Part shown: piece after piece, positions 24,441-35,180 of the stretch
Layout: each line of letters begins with the position of its first letter
Numbering within the stretch: the stretch's first letter is position 1
Source of the DNA: Actinostola sp. cb2023
Lineage: Eukaryota > Cnidaria > Anthozoa > Actiniaria > Actinostolidae
Reading direction: 5' to 3'
Assembly: GCA_033675265.1 (NCBI GenBank)
Contig: JAUJYZ010000343.1
Span: 291,749-355,748 of the forward strand
DNA length: 64,000 nucleotides
Program-made: the position numbers and the translations under genes
The notes under the pieces: generated by a model
Told to the model about the DNA's origin: nothing
Database searches by the model: none
The model's input: only the letters and a program-made list of their open reading frames with translations

Positions 24441-25709
24441 ATGGATGTAGATTATCGTCCAGTAACATACAAGTCATACAGGAGCAAAGGCCAGTCATTT
24501 GCACGTCCCTTGACCGTCGTACAACGGTTAGAACACGGCTCCAATCAACAACTTCGAGTCAGTGCTTGCTCCTTCTGTCTTCATGACGATACGACTATGG
24601 TGACTCAGACTACATTCACTACGTCTGCAAATGTTACACGGGTATTTAAAGCTGGTTTTGTACAGATTTGGGATCTGATGGACACGTCAGAAGGCCACGA
24701 CGATAGCCTGTTTACATATTCTCCTGTACCGGAGTTTTCTATTTCCCCCGATGGCGATGGGCTCATTATAGCGTCTATTTTGAACAGTGGGTTAGGGGTT
24801 CTGTATCTCGTAGAGAAGGTACCTGATGATTATGCTCGTCTCGAGCCGTGTAAATTCGAGTGTATGTCTAAGTTAGGATCTGAAAACATGAATGGCAGGC
24901 CATCTTGTTTTGTGTTTTCTCCAAACGGCATTGTTGCACTGACTATTAGTGTTGTATCGACAGCTTTCGGTCGCAGCCACCACGAATTGTGCTTATGGCG
25001 TGTTTGCCCATCAAAGGTCTTACAGAGGATCTTAAAAGTCATCTGCGAACGCCATCTCAACATGTTTGCAGGTCAGACACAAAGTTGCATATTTTCATGC
25101 GATGGCAGCCTTGTTGCCATATCAACGACACATGGACAGTTGTATGTCCTTAAAACTGACAGCTTTGACATCTACGTGGTGGTAAGAAGCGTCTCATCAC
25201 AGAACAACGCTTGCATGTGTTCGTTTAACCCCAACACTTCCAAAACCCAACTAGATGTCTGCTTCTCTGATGGGCTGTTCCAAGTATGGACTCTGTATCC
25301 TAGGCAACCACGCTGTGCACTGGAAAAGAACATTGTCACAAGTCCATGCAAAATAAGTACCATGAAACACAGTCAGGATTACTGTCTGTTAGCTTTTGGG
25401 ACCACAACGGGTCAGGTTCTTATGTATGAGACAGTATTTTACCACCATCTTTATACACTCGACTGTGCTATGGCCAGTTTATCATTAGAGGTTTGTTCTG
25501 TGGCTTTTTCTAAATCTTGTCATGAGTTGGCAGTTGGCTACAATGATAGCTGTGCTAGAATATGGCAACTGCCTGTCAAAATGGACCTGCAGCATTTGTG
25601 TCGTATGGAAATCCTTAGCGTTGTCCCTGAAAATATGGTTTGTAAATTACCTCTCCCTGTGTCTTTAAAAGCATACCTTATGTTTAAAGTTACGGTACAA
25701 GATGGATGA
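24441..25709 (+). CDS. WD40-repeat protein with C-terminal SOCS box (WSB-like), intronless
   Basis: 422 residues from ATG 24441, which sits in an optimal gccATGG context. The open frame extends 72 bases further upstream but without an ATG. The body has WD-type repeats: VQIWDLM, HELCLWRV, LFQVWTLY and SCARIWQLP each end a blade, and SPDG/SCDG turns occur between. Residues 382-417 form a SOCS box, with elongin-binding LQHLCRMEI followed by the cullin-5-type LPLPVSLKAYL. Length and layout match WSB1/WSB2, which present substrates to elongin B/C-cullin 5 ubiquitin ligases. The WD blades diverge from WSB1, so orthology is not certain. No intron is needed, so it may be a retrocopy or an ancestrally intronless paralogue. 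AATAAA signals occur at 25814 and 25869. Confidence 0.8.
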   Translation: MDVDYRPVTYKSYRSKGQSFARPLTVVQRLEHGSNQQLRVSACSFCLHDDTTMVTQTTFTTSANVTRVFKAGFVQIWDLMDTSEGHDDSLFTYSPVPEFSISPDGDGLIIASILNSGLGVLYLVEKVPDDYARLEPCKFECMSKLGSENMNGRPSCFVFSPNGIVALTISVVSTAFGRSHHELCLWRVCPSKVLQRILKVICERHLNMFAGQTQSCIFSCDGSLVAISTTHGQLYVLKTDSFDIYVVVRSVSSQNNACMCSFNPNTSKTQLDVCFSDGLFQVWTLYPRQPRCALEKNIVTSPCKISTMKHSQDYCLLAFGTTTGQVLMYETVFYHHLYTLDCAMASLSLEVCSVAFSKSCHELAVGYNDSCARIWQLPVKMDLQHLCRMEILSVVPENMVCKLPLPVSLKAYLMFKVTVQDG

Positions 25710-25813
25710 AGATGCCAAGGCTTTTGCAGGCCAAGATATTTTCGGAGATGCTTATGGATAAAAGATTACAGAATGAAAAAAATATTTGGATACAATCAGA
25801 CATAAAATTCACC

Positions 25814-25874
25814 AATAAAAACATTATTCTGATAAAAGTTGTTTCCATTGTCACATACTTTACCTTGTAATAAA
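25814..25874 (+). terminator. Polyadenylation signals of the WSB-like gene
   Basis: Two AATAAA hexamers, at 25814-25819 and 25869-25874, lie 105 and 160 bases after the stop codon of the WD40/SOCS-box gene. This is the usual distance for a short 3' UTR. Confidence 0.5.
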
Positions 25875-26514
25875 AGTGGCTCCCACTTTTCACAATCTCT
25901 TTGAAGATCTCTTGCTATAATTTTCTTTGAAGTGTGCCATTTATATACTGTAAAGTTAATTGTGAGAAGTGGGTCCAGCTGTGGAGTAATGCTTTACATG
26001 TACTGTACGTTCTTTATGTACATTGTACATGTATTTGCACAAAAGCTAGTACATGTAACAGCAAAATTTGTATGCAATGTGTACTTTATTTTTCTTACAC
26101 CCTTCCCTGCATCTGGTCCCTTCCCCCTTCCCTGTGAGAGCCTGGCTACACAGGCTACATGTACTTACACCATTTTTACGTAATCTGTGTTAACTAGTAC
26201 AGCGTACATAATGTACTGTACCAGATCTTAATATGGTTTATGAGACAAAGACGTAGTTAAAAACAAGCCACTTCAATACTTGTTTATCAATTAGTCAACG
26301 AGCGTATAATATGGCATCTAGAGAGCATGCAGCCCATGGGGAAATACATGTAGTTCATAGCAATTCTAGTCAACGAGCATGAGCGTTATTTCGAACAGCA
26401 TGCGCGCGATCAGACAAGGCCAGTGGGAGGTTGACGAGAGTGTGCAGCCAATGGGGAAATAGTTCATAGAACTCTAGCCAATCAGAGTGCGTGTTATATC
26501 TTTGCTATATTCAT
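25875..26514. other. No supported gene; TACATGTA-rich
   Basis: The 3' flank of the WSB-like gene. The palindrome TACATGTA or close variants occur several times in 25980-26350. A block of about 55 bp (gcagcc..tggggaaata..gttcatag) is repeated at about 26325 and 26444. Confidence 0.4.
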
Positions 26515-27399
26515 GGCGGGCATAAATGACCCTAAAATTGCTCACTGAAAACGTCCTATTTTTCCAAAATCATTCATATTTTCCAAAATCTTCCATGAAA
26601 TGAAATACAAATTTCAGAGTTTCTTTATTAAAGGTAGTGTGATATTTCAAACTAGTCGTCAAAATCTGATGCAATGATGACGTCATAATAAAAAGTTACA
26701 TTTATTGCTGTGAAAATTTAGTTTAAACACAATGACAAAATAAAGTGCATATTTTGAAAGAGAATAACATTGTGTGCACTTCGGTGAAATTTTCATAATG
26801 TTCCGATTATTAGAACCTGAGTTATAAGGGATTTAGTTTTTTGATGACATCATTCTCTATGACGTCATTGGTAAAATAAATAAACAGTTTGAAGGGAGAG
26901 AAATCAGTAAAATGACTTTATTTACATTTATTATTGTTATAGAAGTATTTTAATTCTACACAGTGCCGGATTTTTATGTTCATTAACTCTATTAGAGATA
27001 TTGTAAACTATGTGACGTCATAATGACGTGTAAACTTTTTAAATTGTTTTTAAAATATTATTTGAACTATTATTTAAAAATATCAAAATTCTAAAATCAA
27101 CAAAATTTCCGCATGTCATAGATCTTCCAATACTCTAAGTATGGCGCTAAAATGTTTTCAAACAAAAAAGTTTTACGAAGAGGTTTATTTTACCGATGGT
27201 TTTGTATGAATTATTTCGTGCCAAATCTTCCTGGGAAAAAATATCAAGTTAAAAATATTCATAACTCTGGTTACTTTCGTCCAATTTCAAAACGGTTTTC
27301 GATTTTAGGCTAGTTATCATGAGAAGAACGAAGTAATGTCAATTTTGCGATTTTCTAAATTTTTTAAATGAGCGATTTTCCGACCATTTATGCCCACCG
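26515..27399. mobile_element. Non-autonomous TIR element, about 885 bp
   Basis: ggcgggcataaatgacccta at the left and ggaccatttatgccc-type sequence at the right are inverse over about 25 bp, including tgctca/tgagcg. The interior is AT-rich with tgacgtcat words and no coding frame. Confidence 0.55.
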
Positions 27400-27481
27400 T
27401 GATTATAAAACAAATTCACGTGTACAACTGGGTGGCCCCAGTTAGTCAACTCAGGTTTATTGCCTCTGTTCAATTAAGTCA

Positions 27482-27790
27482 ATGAATTACACGTTACTTA
27501 TTGACACTAATTCACTGAAACCCACAATACATTTTATCATTCACATTATTTTCTCTAGGATTTTCATTGGTCGAGAGACGACTATGTCACTGCAGATAAC
27601 TTCCTATGAACAAGACGCTCTACAAGCGTTTACTCGGGCTTCTAATGGTGAAATACAAATTAAAGTGCTGTTGAATGCTAAACATTGCTACATAAGCTTT
27701 TCATCCAAGAATAAGGATGTTAGGATATCTGCCCATTGTAGTCATGCAGGCTTTTGTGTTATTTTATTTATGAAACTAATTTTAAAATAA
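27482..27790 (+). CDS. Hypothetical small ORF
   Basis: 102 codons. The part from the second methionine (MSLQITSYEQDALQAF...ASNGEIQIKVLLNAKH) looks protein-like, but the ends are hydrophobic and AT-driven. No family is recognised. It lies between two MITE-like elements, so it is probably an exon fragment of a lost gene or chance. Confidence 0.15.
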   Translation: MNYTLLIDTNSLKPTIHFIIHIIFSRIFIGRETTMSLQITSYEQDALQAFTRASNGEIQIKVLLNAKHCYISFSSKNKDVRISAHCSHAGFCVILFMKLILK

Positions 27791-27827
27791 ATAGTTTATG
27801 ATGCCAACATATAAAATACTGCCATAT

Positions 27828-28117
27828 GGGTGATCAGTGACCGGTTTTGAAAACGAGCCCTAAAAAGTATGCATAAATTAAAAGAGCTGTTGAAGCCATG
27901 TTGATTTCAAGCCCTAAAAGGTACAACATATATGACCATATATGGCAGAAAAGTGATTGTGCTGATATCATTTAATCAGTGACTGGACAACATATTTCTT
28001 GTGTTCTTTCAATTGACCCTAAAAGGTATGGACTCGTGTTACATAACTGTCTTGTGTCGGAACCCTAAAAGGTTCACATAGGAAATATTTTGAACCCTAA
28101 AAGGACGTCGATCACCC
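27828..28117. mobile_element. GGGTGATC-ended element with five CCCTAAAAGG repeats
   Basis: Ends GGGTGATC (27828) and GATCACCC (28110-28117). Inside are five direct copies of CCCTAAAA(G/A)G at 27858, 27912, 28017, 28063 and 28095. Repeated internal motifs of this kind often bind the transposase, but the family is unknown. Confidence 0.55.
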
Positions 28118-28335
28118 CTACCAGTTGGAGAAAGGTAGTAACCCTCCCTCCTACAATAATACAATATTGTTATAATTAGACAACTAGTGAATTTTATTGA
28201 AACTCATACTTTTTCAGTAACTGACAATAACTAAAATAAAAGGAAGAACATATAATAATGAATCAGATCAGATGAGGAATGTTTTGTAATGTCAGTGTCC
28301 ATTATTAATGTTTCACAATTCAGTGTGTAAACTTT

Positions 28336-28941
28336 CTAGTTAGTGGTCATTGTTCTATTCTGAACAGCAATGGATCCTATTGTTAATATGAATGAAGTAT
28401 AATTTTCCCTCAACAGACATTCAAAAGCTCTATCTATGGGCATGCAGTAGGTATAACCCTCAATATTTATTGCTCTGTCACCATGTACATTACCAGTGTA
28501 GCTTTCGCTGTATTCAAATTGATAGTCTGTATCATATACTGTGAGCATTGTTGGTAATTCTGTCATCATCAAAAATGACTGTCCAGCTGATTGAGATAAG
28601 CTTGTATACAACTCATTCCCAATATTCATTATTTGCACCAGGTCACTCTGGGAGGTTGTTGGTTGTCTTTTATTGTATATCAAAGAACACAAACTCATTG
28701 CAACACATTGTTGTCTGGACAGCATTTCGACCAAATACTAAAATATTGCCTTGACTAATAAAGGTGCTCTTATTGTTTTGTTTGGATCAATAAGTAGAGT
28801 AGGACCAGGATTCTTTTCTATATCTGTTCTCAATGCAGACTGACAGAAATTTCTTCTGTGATTAAGACTTTTATATGTAGTGAACTTTGAAGAACAGTTT
28901 TCATCTATAAAACCCATTGATTGTAGATTTGGCTCCTTCAA
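28336..28941 (-). pseudogene. Relict of Helitron-type protein: 2A motif plus cysteine-peptidase-like domain
   Basis: Reading on the minus strand, the first frame (28941-28738) contains the 2A ribosome-skipping signature DIEKNPGP at 28824-28801, after RNFCQSALRT. The next block, SQGNILVFGRNA, is in another frame. From 28734 a third frame reads QQCVAMSLCSLIYN...GNELYTSL...FLMMTELP...ESYTGNVHG...YTYCMPIDRAFECLL...FILTIGSIAV. From memory, that pattern is the OTU/herpes-tegument-like (C76-type) cysteine-peptidase module found at the start of Helitron/PIF1-bearing proteins of aquatic animals; Q-C would be the catalytic start. Two frameshifts and a missing C-terminal half make it non-functional. No replication-initiator or helicase part is visible nearby. 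Confidence 0.6.
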
Positions 28942-29249
28942 AACTCGTTGTAAAGCCTTTTTGTGGCTACTTCTCTTCTTAGAAGAAAGTAGCCACTATG
29001 TCATCGAGTGTGAAAGTCCGTCCGTAAGTAAGTAATTCGGATAGTGTTCGGAACTAGTCAGGTGATCGAAAATCAGCCACGATGTCGCGACGATGGTCCC
29101 GATGGTTTATTCGTCTGGTTGTCGACATTTTATCGATTCGGATACTCATTCTTCTCGTGGTTGTCGACATTTTATCGATTCGATAGCGTTCAAAATACGT
29201 CGTGTTGGATTTCCATGTGCTTTTCGCTTCACGGCTTTGTTTAGAAGGG

Positions 29250-29908
29250 TAAGTTTACACTCTCTACTATTCTATTTTGCACCAGAAACCGGACCAATCT
29301 CTCGTGCAAAGTGTCAAGTGTTTGATCATCAAGATGTTTTCAAGTTTTTCAGTGACGGTTTGTTGAGATTATTTTCCAGTGGAATATCGATTGTGTTTGT
29401 GTTTGTTCGGCCTTTAAAATAGCTCCATCAGTCCATGACGATCGACTCTTGTCTGTGTAGTGGCTCCATGTAAACTGCCAGATCTATAACCGATTTAAAG
29501 TGTCAAGTAATTCTCTTCGAGGAACAAATAACTTAATGTCTTTAAATATGCGAGACACAAAACAAACACGGCTCTCGTTACTCTTTCAGTCTTTATCCCA
29601 AAACTCGCTAAAAGCCGTTGTAATCGCTAAATAAATGACACACAGGAGTGAAGTGCATATTCATCTTTATTTTGAAAGCAGTTTTAGAAATACAAGATAT
29701 CAAAAGGACAGGATTCTAGAAGTGAATTTACGGCCATATTAATTATATACTGCCGATCGATCAAATAAGACACAGGAAGCCCAATACACAAACAGAGGGT
29801 GGTGACTGGCGAGCCTGTGAACTGAAAAGATCTTTACACACGAGAGATGTGTCTAGTTTCTGGTGCAAAATAGCATAAAATCATAGTATATTAGAGTGTA
29901 AACCTATC
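29250..29908. mobile_element. Possible TIR element
   Basis: agtttacactct...ttttgcaccagaaac (about 29250-29293) has an inverted match at about 29855-29908 (tttctggtgcaaaatagca, then agagtgtaaacct). A direct duplication of gttgtcgacattttatcgat lies just outside at about 29120/29160. Confidence 0.4.
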
Positions 29909-31420
29909 TTCAAATTAGATATTCTATTTATTATACTCAAAGTTTTCATATATTTAGGTGCAGAAGTCAAATAAATAAATAAACACCACTTCAGTTAAAT
30001 TTTTGGAAAAGCATAATATCGCAAAACTCAAAGAAAGGAAAAGATTTATTGAGCGACGTTTCGGAGTCGTCATGACGCCATTATCAATTCATTGTTAAAT
30101 TAATATTAATATTCAATCACTAATGATATATCAATGCTGTTCATATTGATTCGGTTAATAACATGACTGTTATTGTTCAATTATTTGTACGCTGTCACAA
30201 TTGTTTTCAATTAAACTTTGTATTAAAATACATTTCTGATTCAGTAAATTAGCATTATATAGAACCAAAGAACAAGTTCCAGCAGATAGTTCAAACATAC
30301 CACCAGTTCAACAGAGGAATCAATCCAACTACACATTGCTTCTATATTTCAAAACCGCAGTACCTACATGTAGTTATAGACTACCTGTTTTTGTTTATTT
30401 ATAGTAGCCACATGCAGTCCTTGACTGCCTATTTTTCTTTCTTCTTTTGGAGACAATATGAATAGAGCGGTAAGTGATCTTTCTAAAAGACTGTCTTTTT
30501 ATAGTACTGGGAATAGGTCTATAGCAGTCACGTCGAGCAATACGTATATTATTGACAATATGATGAATCTGTGACGATGCTGGCACAGTTTTTTCAATAC
30601 AAGAAACAAACATTGCACGTCGAGATCTAAACTCATTTATTTCATTAATTGACGAGTCATCATGAACATTTTCACTACAAAGGTTAGCCTGGATGCGAAC
30701 ATTTGATTTCGTCTCTACAATAGTAAGCTGTTGTTGACAATCTTGTAATATTGATTCAGTTATGTAGTTCGTACGATTCTATCATGGCCGCTTTGAAGTT
30801 CTCACCTTTCTTCAAGATATCTGTTTGCTTTTTGTCGTCAAACTTCAGTTCATCAGGCTTCGTGTTGTGTAATACACTGTGCATAGCTATGCAGTTCTCA
30901 GATGAGTTCTTATTTGAGTTCATAATGTTCATATTTATGTTATTTTGTAGCTCAGATTTGTAGCTCTTCGAGTTCGTGGACCGACCCGTTTCGAAAACGC
31001 TCGTCTTCTTTTAGTGTGGGCCTACCACGAACAGCGTGTGCATTTGTAAGTGAGAAGAGCGTGTCTAACAGCAAGCGATATATCATCTCAGTTATCGACG
31101 ATGTCATGAGCTTTGTCCGAAAGAGGAATATCGAACTTTTTCAAACGACACAGGCACAGAAGTATTCCTTCTTCGAATGAGTCAAACGTGGTCAAACGTG
31201 CACGTCTCGTATGAGCCTGCGATATACGACCGAGCGCATGCGCTGTCATGACGATTTGTCCATTTTGTGACCTACGAAGAAAAAGAAAGCCCAATTTATA
31301 ACTCGGGCTTCCTGTGGATAGGCCCGAGTAATAAGTGTTTTCGTTCTCCTCGACAATGGCAGCTCGATTTTTTCCAGAGTTGTTGCTTTAGGTGAGAGAA
31401 AATAATGTGAATGATAAAAC
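29909..31420. other. No supported gene
   Basis: AT-rich DNA. A Penelope-like motif is at 30053-30087. A CTCGGGCTTCC...GGCCCGAG hairpin followed by TAATAA is at 31307-31333. Frames here (30395-30613, 31088-31294) have no recognisable domains. Confidence 0.4.
30053..30087 (-). other. Penelope-like terminal motif
   Basis: On the minus strand: ttgataatggcgtcatgacg, actccgaaacgtcgc. It has the same layout as 18125-18153, with a perfect cgtca/tgacg stem before GAAACGTC. The hammerhead core is degenerate. Confidence 0.35.
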
Positions 31421-31609
31421 AATAATTATTTGCCGATGCTGAAGGCAGAGACAAATAATTATCTGTGAGCCACTGACAAAATCACAATATTTTGCTAGAA
31501 CCGAGTTCAATAATAATTATTGAACTCGGTTCTAGCAAAATATTGTGATTTTGTCAGTGGCTCGCAGATAATTATTTGCCTCTGCCTTCAGCATCGGCAA
31601 ATAATTATT
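31421..31609. mobile_element. Near-perfect palindrome, 189 bp
   Basis: aataattatttgccgatgct at the left is mirrored at the right end. The arms of about 94 bp meet at aataataattatt with one or two mismatches. No coding content. Confidence 0.8.
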
Positions 31610-31952
31610 CTGCTCGTCACTGACAACAACCTCGTCCAATAATTGCTAAATAATCAGCTAAAAAATGTTGTCAGGCTGCAAGTTATGAAAGCTAAGACCA
31701 AAAGGAATTCTGGGAAGTCTTGAACTGCACCATAAATTCCACAATGTTGTTTCAAATAGTTGAAATCTAGTCAAACAGTTCTTCATTTTATCTGGGCAGG
31801 GTTGCAGCTCTTGGAAGGTACAGTATATAACCCAATACTATTAAAGTAAATCAATAGAAACAAAACAATAGAACAACTAGACAATAGTAGATAATGAATT
31901 CTATTGTTTGTATTATCCAATCACAACAGCTCTTCTGCTCATATACAAAATG

Positions 31953-32230
31953 TAGCTAATTGCATAATCGTTGTCGGGTTGAAAATCATGAAAGCTATGA
32001 TCAAAAGGAATTCTGGGAATTTAAAACTCTCAAATAACACCGTCAAATCATCGACCTTTTTATCCAGACTTGTAGGATCTTAGTTAAATAGCTCATATAC
32101 CTTCAAAACTACAGAACATTGAATATATCTGTATGTAATGTGGCTCATGAACCAATTTCCCATCCATCCTTGCGGTCTCAGCTTCTATGATTTATGATTT
32201 TCAACCCGACAACGATTATGCAATTAGCTA
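31953..32230. mobile_element. MITE family A (TAGCTAATTGCATAATCG ends)
   Basis: tagctaattgcataatcgtt at the left is inverted at the right (aacgattatgcaattagcta). A second full copy in inverse orientation lies at 53811-54085, continued at 56533. Its middle supplies the left breakpoint of the tandem array (32086-32098). Confidence 0.8.
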
Positions 32231-32517
32231 TACAGCTATTTCAAAAAAGGTTGGTGCCAGTTTTGTTGCATCTTGCAATTGCATCTTACATACCAAGCCC
32301 GAAATGTATTGTGGATCATATATAAATAATGTCAGCATGCAAATACAGAAGAAAATATGCCGGCTCCATATTGTGAAGATAAAGTTTGGGAAAATTCCCA
32401 GAGTCCATATTGTTGTGACCTTTCGCTGACTCCATTCACATCGCCCATAGCGCATTTCGGGTTTGGTATGCAAGATGCAACAAAACCTTCACCAACCTTT
32501 TTTGAAATAGCTGTATA
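32229..32517. mobile_element. MITE family B, array unit 1
   Basis: Starts tatacagctatttcaaaaaa and ends with the inverse, ttttgaaatagctgtata. It shares its first bases with the end of the family A element. Equivalent copies in the later units are at 38092-38377, 44018-44300 and 48292-48574. Confidence 0.75.
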
Positions 32518-32675
32518 CTGTTTCTCCAGACATCAGACGTGTAACTTCTATGATTCATGATTTTCAACCCGACAATGATTATATTGTCTGGCACCACATC
32601 AGACATTATCACAGACTGAATTAACAACCTTTTTTTGCAGTGACATTTCATATTATTTTGTACACACTTTGTACA

Positions 32676-32874
32676 TAGAGTCGTTTTCGTATGAGTGGGA
32701 AGTAGTTACGGTTCATACAAGTACCTTGCCGTGACAGTGCCATGTCTAGGCATTCTGATTGGTTGAGCAATGATTTTGCACACCTTGATTGAATAGATGT
32801 CTTTGATTCCATAAGTTGACCGTAACTCTGTGCAGTAGGTTTCTAATTCATATGAAAATGACTATATTCCAGTC
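32676..32874. mobile_element. MITE family C, short form (unit 1)
   Basis: tagagtcgttttcgtatgag at the left, catatgaaaatgactata at the right. Equivalent copies: 38612-38791, 44535-44725 and 48810-49000. It lies directly after the stop codon of each terminal-exon copy. Confidence 0.6.
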
Positions 32875-32886
32875 TTACAATATTGT

Positions 32887-33461
32887 TTAATTAGCAGAAG
32901 TTACCCTGGTCACATGACTTCCCGCCTGTCTATAACACTCCTGGTCAGCATACATTAAAAATAAAACCTCTTTTGCAACCTGCTCATTGGCAAATGTAGG
33001 TAGTGCATCAACACCTGTAATAACAACCGACATGTCTTCATTGACAATGATATCCACACCATACGCTGCAGACAGTCTGTCTTGGGTTTGTTCCCGACTC
33101 CCAGTCTTTCCTGGAGAGGAGAGACTAGATGACACTGCCACAAACAGTTCTAAGATATGTGTGAAAATTGTTTGCTGAACTTGAACCCAGGTTTGTTTGC
33201 ATCTCGGTGCATAATTTTTCTCAAAGTTTTTCACAAAGTCTTGAAATGTTTCATCATCCTGTTTGGTGATGTCCTCGGTCATAGTTAAAAGTGCACTGGA
33301 GTCATACTCATCTATAGGTGCCAAGGCATTAAATGGCTGGGGTGTCTTCCTGATGTTAGGTGTGTTGTGGATGAGGAGTTCAAGTGGCTTGAGTGTGGGA
33401 ATCGTCACAGTGTATTGAAGAACAAAGTGTTTCTTATGGGACAAAGCACCAGTCGCACAAT
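32887..33461 (-). CDS. Duplicated TTLL12-like terminal exon, copy 1 (distal)
   Basis: The most distal copy, about 16 kb beyond the in-gene terminal exon. It is the A type and its translation appears identical to copy 3. The acceptor, phase and stop are intact, with no premature stop in 190 codons. This suggests recent duplication or continuing homogenisation rather than free decay. Confidence 0.55.
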
Positions 33462-34122
33462 CTGAAAAAAATACGTTCAATAAGTTCTTGGGAGTACATG
33501 TTTTTGGCCTAGAGCTCATTTTACAACTTTGACCACCTGGAATGTATTTGCATACATTTATGTACTTCAGTCTTGACCTAAAACAATAGAATGTCTCACC
33601 ATGTTGAAAGCTGATTGGCTAATAACAATGACAGAAGTATGTGAATACACTACAGGTGGTTACAGTTTTGAGAGTCGCACTGTAATCCCAGAACTCCAAT
33701 CATGTGGTCCCAGTTTTCATGACTATCAACCTGACAATGTTTAGAGTCGTTTTGGTATGAGTGGGAAGTAGTTAATGTACGGTTTGTGCCTTGTGGCGAC
33801 AGTACCGTGCGTGACTGTGCCGAGTCTAAGCATTCTGATTTGTTGAGCAATGACTTTGTGTGCTGTGATTGGTTGAATACAATGTCTTCAATTCCGTAGC
33901 GTGACTGTAACTCCGTGCCATATGCCCCATTCACACCAAAACTTGTTTAGTTAAACTGGGTTTTTCTAGCTTCTATAATCTGAGAGCATCTAATTTCTCA
34001 AGAATCAAACTATCTGGTATTTATACTATGCAACACAAAGGACAGTTTACCAGCAGTTTTGTGCCAAAAGTTCCATGGCGTTTGTAGATAATTTTCTAAA
34101 CCTGTTTAGTTAAACCACCTAA

Positions 34123-35138
34123 CCCATTCGCTCCTGAGCTATTTTGAGTTTTTTAGCGATTTTCTGGACCTAATCACGTCGTAGGAAATTTCGATTCCAT
34201 ATAAGGGGTTTCCATGGAAATCTTGACAGTTCTGAATGCCTGTGGGCTCGCGTCTTCACGTGTGCTGCCTTTCTTCTTGGGAGCTCGTAGGGGCTAGTAG
34301 TAATCACTACTCGAAGAGGCCAATTTTGCATTTTTAGAGTGTTTATAGCCATTATTCACCACAGAAGCCCCCAGGACAGCATCATTAAGCTTGACTGGTG
34401 TGGTAGAGACCGTTCTCCTGGAAGAACTCAGGAGGAAGATACGAATTCACGAACACATTTCGGCAGCTCGTTGAGATTTTCCAAAATGGCGGACTCCAAG
34501 TGAAATGGTCTCTCTGGTCTTTCTGTGGTGGATTCCATGCAGGGCCTACAAAGGCATTTTTGGCGACTTTGAACTTGAAAAGAATGCAACCGGTGCAATA
34601 TTTTGCCTGTAGGACCGAGTGGCTCGACACTCTATATATTCTTAAAAAACGGAAATGGCGGGAGGATTTCTGTGGAAAATTCCCGGATGTTCCCGGCATC
34701 CTTTTCGGGCGTGCAGAAGGAAAACACGTGTTAGCGAAAGTGGTCCTAAGGAAATGGCTATTGTTCGGCGAGTTAAGGAAGAGAGAGGGAAAAAATTCCC
34801 GAATATATCAAGAAGAGAGATGGAAGTTTGCTGAGAAAGTGGCGTTTTGTTTCGCAAGGATGTATTTTGGAAGAAAATCCAAGTCAAATGTCGTTCATTT
34901 TCGAGGTGTAAAATTGCGTCAGAAACACGCATTTTTGATTTTTATGGCAAACAAATTGAACTAATGCCCAGAAATCGGACCTGTAAGTCAGTTTACTTGA
35001 GGTTAAAATATGAAGAGTTATCTAGTTGTCACTAATAACTGGCCATGAGATCGATGTTACGAAAATTCAGAAAGTTAGAATTTTTCAAAGCAGTATCGAT
35101 GTTTACGGCCGGTTTCGGCCGGTGTAGGAGTCAATGGG
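34123..35138. mobile_element. piggyBac-like TTAA element, unit 1
   Basis: Left CCCATTCGCTCCTGAGC, right GGAGTCAATGGG followed by TTAA. The left TTAA has lost a base here (cctaaccc) but is intact in unit 2. No transposase is visible; frames of 150-180 codons on both strands are unrecognised and frame-shifted between copies. Confidence 0.65.
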
Positions 35139-35180
35139 TTAAACCATAATCTAATGTTGGTTTGTAGGTTGGATAATTCA

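Noticed and set aside
33650..33934. 94-122-codon frames next to each terminal-exon copy
   Set aside because: They cover MITE family C sequence and vary between units by small changes; no protein-like conservation.
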